Assembly: GCA_945871755.1 (NCBI GenBank)
Contig: CAMBWV010000068.1
Coordinates: forward strand, 1-6,173
Reading direction: 5' to 3'
DNA: 6,173 nucleotides
Origin: an uncultured Bacteroidales bacterium
GTDB lineage: Bacteria; Bacteroidota; Bacteroidia; Bacteroidales; Bacteroidaceae
The first letter of the stretch is position 1. Each line of letters begins with the position of its first letter. Shown one piece after another: positions 1 to 5,881 of this stretch. The position numbers and the translations under genes were made by a program. The notes beneath the pieces were generated by a model. That model was not told where the DNA came from and ran no database searches. It worked only from the letters and a program-made list of their open reading frames with translations.

Positions 1-251
1 AGGGTGTGGATCCAAACCAATAGGCATAAGGCGATAATCGCTGAATAGTTACTGTGGAGGGGCTGGATGTTAAAAGATATTTATTTTTTTGGCCGCATTT
101 TTTTGGAGAGGATGGGAGAGGATGGGAGAGGAGGAAAGAGGATTGGAGAGGAGGAAAGAGGAGGGGAGAGGAATTGGAGAGGAGGAGCGAGGAGGGGAGA
201 GGAATTGGAGGTTTGTGAATGCTTGTTTGCCATTTTTGGGGAGCGTGGCCC
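1..251. other. Non-coding region at left edge, 3' of radC
   Basis: No gene can be supported here. The plus-strand frame starting at base 1 stays open for 15 codons and stops at TAG 46-48, so the tail of a plus-strand gene converging on radC is possible, but 15 codons with no recognisable motif do not prove it. Bases 71-104 are AT-rich with two T-runs on either side of GGCCGC. Bases 105-210 are the purine-rich repeat listed separately. Bases 211-251 are the immediate 3' flank of radC. I do not see a convincing stem plus T-tract terminator for radC on the minus strand. Confidence 0.5.
105..210. repeat. Degenerate 10-bp purine-rich tandem repeat
   Basis: The plus strand is built of about ten 10-bp units. 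They include GATGGGAGAG (111-120 and 121-130), GAGGAAAGAG (131-140 and 151-160), GATTGGAGAG (141-150) and GAGGGGAGAG (161-170 and 192-201). One unit at 171-181 is 11 bp, which shifts the phase. Higher-order copies are visible: 121-140 matches 141-160 with one mismatch, and the 19-mer at 161-179 recurs exactly at 192-210. The strand is almost all purine, with nine T or C interruptions. A 10-bp period is not a multiple of three, so the array is unlikely to code for protein. Function is unknown; unit-copy slippage or triplex (H-DNA) formation are possible for such tracts. Confidence 0.9.
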
Positions 252-938
252 TTACAATTTTCCCTCGTCGGCGAAGCTGTAGAACCTGTCGCGGGCCACG
301 ATGATATGGTCCACGAGGGTGAGGCTGAGTATTTTGGCGGCTTCTTTGGCCCTGGCCGTGAGTTCGATGTCCTCGCGGCTGGGCTGCGTTTGGCCCGAGG
401 GGTGGTTGTGGCAGAGGGCGATGGCGGTGGCTTTGCCCACGATGGCGGCGCGCATGAGGAGGCGGATGTCCACGGCGGTGGAGGTGAGGCCGCCTTGGCT
501 GATGCACTGTTCGCCGATGATGGTCAGGCGATTGTTGAGCAGGAGAACGTGAAACTCTTCGTGGTCTAGGGCTTCCAGTTTATCGTGGAAATAATGGAAG
601 ATGTCCTCCGAATTTTGAATGCGCGGTCGCTCGATGCCGCCTTCCGCCAAGCGGCGTTTGCCCAATTCGCAGGCGGCAATCAGCGTGAGTGCCTTGGCCT
701 CACCGATACCTCTGTAGCGACAGAAGTCCGCCACGTCGAGTCGCCCCAACTGCTTGAGGCTTCCCCCACAGTCGGCAAGGATGCGCCGCATGAGGTCAAC
801 GGCATTCTCGTTCACAGAGCCCGAACCGATGAGTATGGCCAGCAGTTCGGCATTCGAGAGTCCCGAAGCGCCATGAGCCAGCAGGCGTTCGCGGGGACGC
901 TCGCAGGCTTCCATGTCCTTGATGATGCGATTTTCCAT
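252..938 (-). CDS. radC: RadC family JAB/JAMM-domain protein (UPF0758)
   Basis: The 228-residue protein has the usual full length for RadC. Residues 1-100 are the N-terminal UPF0758 region, with a helix-hairpin-helix-like stretch at about 73-95 (CRYRGIGEAKALTL). Residues 105-228 form the JAB/MPN metalloprotease-like domain. The JAMM zinc motif is intact: an acidic residue at 127/128, H177 and H179 in HNHPSG, S187 and D190, which fits HxHx7SxxD exactly. The start is ATG at 936-938, giving the normal family N-terminus (MENRIIKDMEACERPRERL). No strong Shine-Dalgarno is present. RadC was named for DNA repair, but that role was questioned in later work and its biochemical function is not established, so only the fold and the metal site are secure. 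The gene is last on the minus strand, 80 bp after the glycosyltransferase, and has an AT-rich element in that gap. Confidence 0.95.
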   Translation of the reverse strand: MENRIIKDMEACERPRERLLAHGASGLSNAELLAILIGSGSVNENAVDLMRRILADCGGSLKQLGRLDVADFCRYRGIGEAKALTLIAACELGKRRLAEGGIERPRIQNSEDIFHYFHDKLEALDHEEFHVLLLNNRLTIIGEQCISQGGLTSTAVDIRLLMRAAIVGKATAIALCHNHPSGQTQPSREDIELTARAKEAAKILSLTLVDHIIVARDRFYSFADEGKL

Positions 939-968
939 AATGGCCTTGCTGTTTTTGGGAGGTGCTTT

Positions 969-996
969 CGCGCGCGTATATATAAGTAGGTATAGG
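969..996 (-). repeat. Alternating CG/TA tract and AT-rich element upstream of radC
   Basis: Bases 969-984 read CGCGCGCGTATATATA, a perfect 16-nt alternating purine-pyrimidine run. Bases 976-996 resemble 5505-5525 upstream of ubiE at 18 of 21 positions, and both copies read CCTATACCT then TATATATA towards the downstream minus-strand gene. The copy here ends 38 bp before the radC start codon. It could be part of a radC promoter, although I find no TAnnTTTG box in this 80-bp gap, or it could be a dispersed intergenic repeat. The similarity is directly visible; the function is inference. Confidence 0.5.
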
Positions 997-1018
997 CGGC
1001 GAGAAGGGAACGATTGTG

Positions 1019-2008
1019 TTATTTGTAGAAATTCTTCTTGAAGGCTTCAAATTCGCCACGGCCAAGCAGGCAGCGGTTCCACCAGGCGCGCAGGAAGCCC
1101 GTGCCATAGCCAATGAGTTGGACGTAGGCGGCTGCCACGGCTCGCAGACCTACGCCCAGACTGCGCTCCAGGCGTGTGGCATCGACAAGGATGATGAGCG
1201 AGAAGAGCGCCAGCGGCAGGAGGCTCCACGGCCAGAAGGGGGCAATGAGCAGGCAGGCCAGGCAGCCGAGCGTGAAGACCATCGGCAGGAGGTGGACCAG
1301 TTTGAGCGTGCCGGGATGGCGCTTCATCAGGTGAATGCGCGCGATGCCCGAGTTGTGCACCTGCTTGAAGAACTTCCGCAGGTCGGTGCGGCGCTTGTGC
1401 CATACCCATGCCTCGGGGAAGAGGCGGCAGGCATAGCCGCCCTTGAAGATACGTGTGGAGAAGTCAATGTCTTCACCGAAACGCATCTCCGAGAAACCGC
1501 CCAGCGCCTGATAGACCTCGCGGCGCACACCCATGTTGAACGAGCGGGGATAGAACTTGTCCATCTTCTTCTTGCCGCCTCGGATGCCGCCCGTGGTGAA
1601 GAAGGAGGTCATGCCGTAGTTGATGGCCTTCTGCATGGGCGTGAAGGAGGCGTGGGCGCGGTCGGGGCCGCCAAAAGCATCGCAAGGGCGCGCCTGCAAT
1701 TCGTCTTCCACGGCCTGGATATAGTGCGGCGGCAGTACGGCGTCGGAGTCTAGAATCAGCACATATTCTCCCTGCGCCCGCTCCACGCCATAGTTGCGAC
1801 TTTGGCCAGGACCCGAGTTGGGCTTCAGGTAATAATGCACGTCGAGGCGGTCGGCATATTTCTGCACAACGCTTTCGCAGGGCACAGATGAGCCATCTTC
1901 TACCACGACAACCTCAAAGTTGCCATTGGTCTGCGTGCAAAGGCTCTCGAGGAGTTCGTCCACTTCGTCGGGACGGTTGTAAACGGGAATGATAACGGAG
2001 TAACGCAC
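1019..2008 (-). CDS. Glycosyltransferase family 2, C-terminal membrane segments
   Basis: This is a 329-residue GT-A fold glycosyltransferase. Residues 1-12 (MRYSVIIPVYNR) and VVVVEDGS at 33-40 form the nucleotide-sugar binding start. DSD at 87-89 is the metal-binding DxD-type motif, and FGED at 177-180 supplies the likely catalytic acid. After the catalytic domain there are two hydrophobic stretches (about 237-256 and 260-277) and a weaker one near 288-305, suggesting inner-membrane anchoring. The start is GTG (2006-2008): the frame has a TAA five codons upstream at 2021-2023 with no ATG in between, and GTG gives the standard family N-terminus. The ribosome site is only purine-rich (AAGAAAAAA). 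The gene follows the secreted nuclease by 30 bp, so co-transcription is likely. The sugar donor and acceptor cannot be read from sequence; cell-surface glycan assembly is the general role of such proteins. Confidence 0.93.
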   Translation of the reverse strand: MRYSVIIPVYNRPDEVDELLESLCTQTNGNFEVVVVEDGSSVPCESVVQKYADRLDVHYYLKPNSGPGQSRNYGVERAQGEYVLILDSDAVLPPHYIQAVEDELQARPCDAFGGPDRAHASFTPMQKAINYGMTSFFTTGGIRGGKKKMDKFYPRSFNMGVRREVYQALGGFSEMRFGEDIDFSTRIFKGGYACRLFPEAWVWHKRRTDLRKFFKQVHNSGIARIHLMKRHPGTLKLVHLLPMVFTLGCLACLLIAPFWPWSLLPLALFSLIILVDATRLERSLGVGLRAVAAAYVQLIGYGTGFLRAWWNRCLLGRGEFEAFKKNFYK

Positions 2009-2038
2009 TTTTTTCTTGGATTATCTGGGGAGGGAAGA

Positions 2039-3775
2039 TTATCGAACAATGTACTTTTGGCCACCGACAATGTAGATGCCCGCGGGCAGTCCGCGCAGGG
2101 CGGCAGCGGGAGTCGTGGCGGTGCGGAGGAGGCGGCCGTCGAGGCTCGTCACGCGCAAGGGGGCGGGACGCTGGACGAGGCCCTCGCTGATGCCCTCGCT
2201 CACCTGTTGGCGATAGAGCGTCACGGCCTGCTGGCTACCCGTATAGCAAGCAAAGCGCGGTGAACCAGCGTTGTATCGAATCTGGCGGTCGTCGCGCGCC
2301 ACGTTGCGGATAATGGCCGTACCATCCACGGAGAAGGAGATGGTCCAACGCTCATCATCGCTCTCTGCGGTCGAGGAGGTATAGAGTTTGTTGCTGCTCG
2401 AAGTGAGCGAGAGATAGCCCTGATTGGCAGCATCGTAGAGCGTATAGACGCCCTCGCCACAAGCACTGATGGTGATGGCGTAGGGCAGGCCTGTGGTTCC
2501 TGTTTCGGTGGAGATGGTGCCGTCTTCATTGATGGTAATGTCCACACTGGCACGCACGTCGCCCGCATCATTGAGATAATGGCTGAGAGCCTTCGATTGC
2601 TTCGCGGCCACAATGAGATAGTTGGCCCCCGAAAGGAGTTCGGCGGTGCTGCTGATGGGATAGTAGTCGCCATCGGCGGCAGGGGTAGTGGTGGGCAGGG
2701 TATAGAGAGCCTTGACCACTTCGCTGGAGCGGCCTTCGAGCATAGCGCGGGCCTGGATTTCGGTGCGGTCTTCAATGACTATCGTGATGGGTGACGAGCC
2801 TGCCATTTCGGGCTCGCCATTGATGGAGTAGTAGATGCTGGCACCTGCCGTGGCGCACGTGATGGTCACCTCCGTACCAGCATCTACGATACCAGCGGCT
2901 GGCGAGAATACGGGCACGGCGGGCATGACGGGCTCGGGGTCTGTGCTGCCGCCGCCTTCGTAATTGTCGGGGTCGAAACTAACCGTCGTTCGGCTTCCCC
3001 AGACGTACTGCTCCAGGCCAGGGTAGTCGATAAAGGGGTTGCGGTTGTGCTGGATGCCATAGACGGCATTGTTGCGCGCAATTTCCTTCTCGCTCACGGG
3101 GTCTTGGGCGGCCCAACGAAGCAGCATGGTGATGGCCCAACTGGCGTAGGCGGGGTATTTGTTGCCTGCCAGCATCGGACTGCTCCACGAGGATATTTTG
3201 TCCTCGTAGGCCGTGGCCATATAGAAATAGTTGCGCGCGAAGTCGCCCTTGTATTCATCGTTGGGCTCGAACACGGTGCCGCTATATCCCGGCGTGGAGC
3301 AGGGGCCCAATTTGCAGAAACCGTCGGCCGAACTCCACGTGGGATTGCTCACCTCGCCGTAGGGGTAGTTGCTGCGGCGGCCGTTCACATAGCCGTCCGT
3401 GGGAACGAGGTGGAAGAGGTCGGTGTACATCGGATAGCCATCGTTGAACCAACTCTTGGGGAAGGAGTGCTCGCGATTGTACGTGTCGCCTTCTTTGCTG
3501 TAATTGCTCTTGCGGCTATCGAAACTGTAGTTGGTAATGCTGGAGTACATATCCCACACTTTGCCGTCGGGGCGCATATCAGTTTCCTTGAAGTCGTCCC
3601 ACAGGTCGGAGTAACTGCGCTGCGTGTGGCTAGCAATGATACCAAAGAGGGCGGTTTTGAGGCCTGCGCCGCTCTTTCCCTTGGCACTGTTGTAGTAGCC
3701 AGCGGGGATTTGCGCATAGATGGTGCTGACGATGAAGGTTGTCAGCAGCAGAAGAAGATGAATACGTTTGGTCAT
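2039..3775 (-). CDS. Secreted endonuclease I-family protein with type IX sorting-like C-terminus
   Basis: The 578-residue precursor starts with a signal peptide (MTKRIHLLLLLTTFIVSTIYA, predicted cut after A21). Residues about 25-270 match the endonuclease I (EndA/Vvn/NucM) nuclease family. NREHSFPKSWF at 100-110 contains the family's catalytic histidine (H103), followed by HLVPTDGYVNGRRSNYPYGEV at 122-142, FEPNDEYKGDFAR at 169-181 and HNRNPFIDYP at 243-252. Residues about 285-360 resemble the chitobiase/hexosaminidase C-terminal (CHB_HEX_C) beta-sandwich. Residues about 365-523 are a further beta-rich module ending in IRYNAGSPRFACY and VTLYR. The last about 40 residues (VTSLDGRLLR, then LPAGIYIV and KYIVR) resemble a type A type IX sorting domain. 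Expected activity is non-specific DNA or RNA cleavage outside the cell. It is far longer than the minimal nuclease (about 230 residues) because of the added modules. Motifs are directly seen; export route and substrate are inferred. Confidence 0.93.
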   Translation of the reverse strand: MTKRIHLLLLLTTFIVSTIYAQIPAGYYNSAKGKSGAGLKTALFGIIASHTQRSYSDLWDDFKETDMRPDGKVWDMYSSITNYSFDSRKSNYSKEGDTYNREHSFPKSWFNDGYPMYTDLFHLVPTDGYVNGRRSNYPYGEVSNPTWSSADGFCKLGPCSTPGYSGTVFEPNDEYKGDFARNYFYMATAYEDKISSWSSPMLAGNKYPAYASWAITMLLRWAAQDPVSEKEIARNNAVYGIQHNRNPFIDYPGLEQYVWGSRTTVSFDPDNYEGGGSTDPEPVMPAVPVFSPAAGIVDAGTEVTITCATAGASIYYSINGEPEMAGSSPITIVIEDRTEIQARAMLEGRSSEVVKALYTLPTTTPAADGDYYPISSTAELLSGANYLIVAAKQSKALSHYLNDAGDVRASVDITINEDGTISTETGTTGLPYAITISACGEGVYTLYDAANQGYLSLTSSSNKLYTSSTAESDDERWTISFSVDGTAIIRNVARDDRQIRYNAGSPRFACYTGSQQAVTLYRQQVSEGISEGLVQRPAPLRVTSLDGRLLRTATTPAAALRGLPAGIYIVGGQKYIVR

Positions 3776-3789
3776 AGAGGTGATATTGT

Positions 3790-3804
3790 GAAGCCTGCGG
3801 CTTC
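3790..3804. other. Perfect hairpin before the nuclease start; terminator-like on plus strand
   Basis: GAAGCC (3790-3795) and GGCTTC (3799-3804) form a 6-bp perfect stem with a 3-nt loop. On the plus strand it is followed by a T-rich run (3805-3830), the pattern of a rho-independent terminator, yet no plus-strand gene ends here. On the minus strand the same hairpin would lie in the mRNA 14 nt upstream of the nuclease ATG and after an A-rich stretch, where it could affect translation initiation. It might instead block antisense transcripts. No choice can be made from sequence alone. Confidence 0.45.
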
Positions 3805-3831
3805 TTGTTTTTGGATTTTTTTCTTTTTGGG

Positions 3832-3894
3832 GCTGGATCTTCTAGATTTTCTAGATTTTCTAGATTTTCTAGAATTTCTAGATTCTCTGGAAAT
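3832..3894. repeat. 9-bp TCTAGATTT tandem repeat between aroE and the nuclease gene
   Basis: Six units in register run from 3841: TCTAGATTT three times, then TCTAGAATT, TCTAGATTC and TCTGGAAAT. A degenerate seventh unit, GCTGGATCT, lies before them at 3832. The first five full units each contain the palindrome TCTAGA. The array sits in the 132-bp gap between the aroE stop and the nuclease start. Because nine is a multiple of three, the array stays open in two frames per strand and makes spurious repeat peptides (FLD/FLE units on plus, ENL units on minus); it does not belong to any real gene here. Function is unknown. The palindromic units could form small cruciforms or bind a dimeric protein. 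Confidence 0.92.
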
Positions 3895-3907
3895 CCTGGA
3901 GAATCCG

Positions 3908-4660
3908 CTATCCCTGCCAAAACTCCCAGGCCGCCAGCGCCTGAAGCTCCAGCATCTCTGCGCCATTCTTGGTGCGTGCCCCTCGCTCCGCCCCCTTCCG
4001 CAGGAAGAGCGTTTCGGCGGGATTATACACGAGGTCGTAGAGCAGGTGGGCGGGGGTGATTTGTTCGTAAGGGATGGGCGGGCAATCGTCCACGTGGGGG
4101 AACATGCCCAAAGGCGTGCAATTGACAATGAGGCGGCAACGCTCCATCCATTGTGGCAGGGCGGCGTAGTCCAGCACTCCTTGGCGCGCCTGGCGGCTGA
4201 CAAGATGCGGACGGATGCCCAAACGCTCCAGACTATACACCACGGCGCGCGAGGCGCCACCCGTACCCAAGACGAGGGCCTCGTGGTCTTCGGCTTGCAG
4301 AAGCGGGCGCAGCGACTGGGTGAATCCTATCCAGTCAGTGTTGGTGCCCACCAACCGCTGGCCGCCCTCGTTAGTCTCCACGCGCACCACGTTTACCGCA
4401 CCAATGGCGGCAGCCTCTGTTGTGAGACTGTCGAGGTGCGGGATGATGGCCTGCTTGTAAGGAATCGTCACGTTGAAGCCGCGCAGACGGGGATAGCGCG
4501 CCAATACCTCGGCATCAAATTGCTCAATCCCTGGCAACTCAAAGTTGAGATATTCGGCCGCAATGCCTTCGCGCGCAAACTTTTCGCTGAAGAAGGCGCG
4601 CGAGAAACTATGGCCTAGGGGATAGCCCAGCAATCCGTAGGTGGTGGTATCGGTCGGCAT
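3908..4660 (-). CDS. aroE: Shikimate dehydrogenase
   Basis: AroE reduces 3-dehydroshikimate to shikimate with NADPH, in the cytoplasmic pathway to chorismate. The 250-residue protein is slightly shorter than the approximately 270 residues of the E. coli enzyme. The N-terminal substrate domain has HSFSRAFF (17-24, with the shikimate-binding serines), NVTIPYK (63-69, K69 the catalytic lysine), GAVN (87-90) and NTDW (107-110, D109 the catalytic partner). The nucleotide domain has LGTGGASRA (131-139) with VSR (154-156) as the likely NADP phosphate contact. The C-terminus has YDLVYNP (208-214) and the substrate-binding GAEMLELQA (233-241). All key residues are present. ATG at 4658-4660 follows the ubiE stop by only 2 bp, so the two are almost certainly one transcript and may be translationally coupled. 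Shikimate-derived chorismate is also the precursor of menaquinone, which links the pair. Confidence 0.96.
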   Translation of the reverse strand: MPTDTTTYGLLGYPLGHSFSRAFFSEKFAREGIAAEYLNFELPGIEQFDAEVLARYPRLRGFNVTIPYKQAIIPHLDSLTTEAAAIGAVNVVRVETNEGGQRLVGTNTDWIGFTQSLRPLLQAEDHEALVLGTGGASRAVVYSLERLGIRPHLVSRQARQGVLDYAALPQWMERCRLIVNCTPLGMFPHVDDCPPIPYEQITPAHLLYDLVYNPAETLFLRKGAERGARTKNGAEMLELQALAAWEFWQG

Positions 4661-4662
4661 GA

Positions 4663-5412
4663 TTAGTGCTTCTTAGGTTTGCAAGCGGTGTAGAGGGTGC
4701 TTAGGCCGAAGGTGAAGCGGCGGAACTGCACCTTGGCAAAGCCTGCTTTCTTGAGAATGCCTTGCATCTCCTCGCCCTGCGGAAAGGCTTCCATCGTGGC
4801 GGGCAGGTAGGAATAGGCACGGCTGTCGCGCGAAATGATGCGACCCACAAGGGGCATGAGCACGTGGGAGTACAGCCAGAAGAGTTGCTTCATAGGTGCG
4901 CGGCGCGGCGCGGTCAGTTCGATGATGACCAAGCGGCCGCCAGGCTTCAAGACACGCAACATTTCTCCCAACCCGCGGTCCAGGTCCTCGTAGTTGCGGA
5001 TGCCGTAGGCCACCGTAAGGGCGTCAAACGAATTATCGGCCAGTCCGAGTGCCATACAGTCTTCGCGCTGAAAGGTCACCACGTCTGCTAGGTCGGCGCG
5101 CAGCACTTTCTTGCGCCCCACCTCGAGCATGCCCTCGGAGATGTCCACTCCCAGCAGCGACTGAGGCTTCAATTGCTTGGCTGCCATGATGGCGAAGTCG
5201 CCCGTGCCCGTGGCCACGTCGAGGATGCGGCGGGGGGCAAAGGGGCGTAGCGAATCGATGGCCGCGCGTCGCCAGCGGCGGTCGATGCCGAGCGAGAGGC
5301 AATGATTCAGCAGGTCGTAACTATGGGCAATGCGGTCGAACATCCGCTCTACCTGACGACCCTTGTCGCCCTGCTCGCTATAGGGCTTAATGGTTTCTTG
5401 CTTATAAGTCAT
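4663..5412 (-). CDS. ubiE: Demethylmenaquinone methyltransferase
   Basis: This SAM-dependent C-methyltransferase (UbiE/MenG family) converts demethylmenaquinone to menaquinone, the expected respiratory quinone of this phylum. The protein has 249 residues, the usual length. Residues 22-41 ([20 protein letters not shown]) match the family N-terminus. The SAM-binding motif is [11 protein letters not shown] (64-74) with the acidic GVD at 88-90. Signature stretches are [15 protein letters not shown] (134-148), [13 protein letters not shown] (154-166) and [11 protein letters not shown] (201-211). The reading frame stays open upstream to about 5658, but I chose ATG at 5410-5412. It gives the family N-terminus, and the upstream extension has no similarity and covers a probable promoter at 5581-5588. 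Ribosome binding is weak. It is the first gene of a minus-strand cluster and runs into aroE after 2 bp. Confidence 0.96.
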   Translation of the reverse strand: MTYKQETIKPYSEQGDKGRQVERMFDRIAHSYDLLNHCLSLGIDRRWRRAAIDSLRPFAPRRILDVATGTGDFAIMAAKQLKPQSLLGVDISEGMLEVGRKKVLRADLADVVTFQREDCMALGLADNSFDALTVAYGIRNYEDLDRGLGEMLRVLKPGGRLVIIELTAPRRAPMKQLFWLYSHVLMPLVGRIISRDSRAYSYLPATMEAFPQGEEMQGILKKAGFAKVQFRRFTFGLSTLYTACKPKKH

Positions 5413-5485
5413 TGGAATATGTTTTTCGTAGTCGCAGGTGAAGAAACAGGGCGCGCGGAACGCCAACAATCTAAAAAACGGAACG

Positions 5486-5525
5486 CCTATATATAATAAA
5501 ACTCCTATATATAATAAGGTATAGG
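5486..5525 (-). repeat. AT-rich direct repeat in the ubiE leader
   Basis: The 14-mer CCTATATATAATAA occurs at 5486-5499 and again at 5504-5517, an 18-bp period. The right copy runs on into AGGTATAGG, giving the 21-bp stretch 5505-5525 that resembles 976-996 upstream of radC. Seen from ubiE, the element lies about 75-115 bp before the start codon, between the putative promoter and the gene. It may be a regulator-binding site, a second promoter or a dispersed intergenic repeat. Confidence 0.6.
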
Positions 5526-5580
5526 AAGAAGAGCCACGAAGAGCCCTCCAGCGTTGAGTCTGCCACCCGCGTAGGACTTG

Positions 5581-5588
5581 CAAAGGTA
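5581..5588 (-). promoter_or_regulatory. Putative -7 promoter box for ubiE-aroE
   Basis: The minus strand reads TACCTTTG followed by CA, matching the Bacteroides primary sigma -7 consensus TAnnTTTG. It is 169 bp upstream of the ubiE start. The -33 element is not convincing: a TTGACA lies at 5621-5616 on the minus strand, but the spacing is about 27-30 bp rather than the usual 19-21. The call therefore rests on the -7 box, its location and its orientation. Confidence 0.5.
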
Positions 5589-5703
5589 ATAATAAATCCT
5601 TTAGGGTGGGGTATCTGTCAAGGAATTTGAAGGCACGAGCAGAATCACAGCGGCACAAAACCTGCTTTACAACATTATTCTGAAGAAAATGTCCTCCGAG
5701 GGG

Positions 5704-5734
5704 TTGGCTAGTTCAAAGAAAGTCTCTACCTTTG
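5704..5734 (+). promoter_or_regulatory. Putative Bacteroides-type promoter for the rubrerythrin gene
   Basis: TTG at 5704-5706 and TACCTTTG at 5727-5734 are separated by 20 bp. This fits the Bacteroides primary sigma pattern of a TTG/TTTG -33 element, 19-21 bp, then TAnnTTTG. Transcription would start near 5740 and give a leader of about 140 nt before the ATG at 5882. The pattern is directly visible; the start site is inferred from the usual spacing. Confidence 0.65.
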
Positions 5735-5738
5735 CTTC

Positions 5739-5778
5739 TCCTGAGATACAAGTGTGCGCATCCATCGCACATTCAGGA
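5739..5778 (+). promoter_or_regulatory. Two-tier hairpin at the 5' end of the rubrerythrin leader
   Basis: An outer stem pairs TCCTGA (5739-5744) with TCAGGA (5773-5778). An inner stem pairs TGTGCG (5753-5758) with CGCACA (5766-5771) around a 7-nt loop. The left strand has an 8-nt internal gap (5745-5752). If transcription starts near 5740, this structure is at the very 5' end of the mRNA, where it could protect it from decay. A competing 6-bp pairing, CCATCG (5762-5767) with CGATGG (5794-5799), would break the inner stem. Regulation through such switching is speculation. Confidence 0.4.
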
Positions 5779-5881
5779 AGGGCGCAACGGCTTCGATGGC
5801 CCACAGCCAAAGATTCACCCGCCCCGCGCCTTGAGAGTTATCATCCAATTACCAACTTATCAACTTAAAAACTGAACACCA

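Larger units (their letters stand above)
5413..5881. other. Divergent intergenic region between ubiE and the rubrerythrin gene
   Basis: The 469 bp hold no supported gene. From left to right they contain a direct repeat CGGAACGCC (5456-5464 and 5479-5487), the AT-rich repeat at 5486-5517, a small repeat GAAGAGCC (5528-5535 and 5538-5545), a leftward -7 box (5581-5588), a rightward promoter (5704-5734) and a hairpin (5739-5778). Just before the rubrerythrin ATG is an A-rich, apparently unstructured stretch with tandem CAACTTAT and CAACTTAA (5853-5868). No tRNA or small RNA is recognisable. Both genes would have long leaders: roughly 140 nt for rubrerythrin and 160-170 nt for ubiE. Confidence 0.7.

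Noticed and set aside
105..210. The purine-rich array as a CRISPR
   Set aside because: Units are 10 bp, contiguous and degenerate, with no spacers and no cas genes nearby.
1016..1753. A 245-codon open frame on the plus strand
   Set aside because: It is antisense to the glycosyltransferase, whose motifs are intact; such shadows are expected in GC-rich codons.
3630..3920. A minus-strand frame encoding ENL-type repeats, resembling a coiled-coil small protein
   Set aside because: The peptide is just the 9-bp DNA repeat read in frame, and the rest overlaps the nuclease gene out of frame.
3047..4618. A 523-codon open frame on the plus strand crossing the nuclease gene, the 9-bp array and aroE
   Set aside because: It is antisense to two genes with complete conserved motifs, it bridges them through a repeat whose length is a multiple of three, and its translation shows no recognisable domain.
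5413..5658. An 82-codon N-terminal extension of ubiE
   Set aside because: The extension lacks similarity to the family, includes the repeats and a likely promoter, and the internal ATG gives the standard length.
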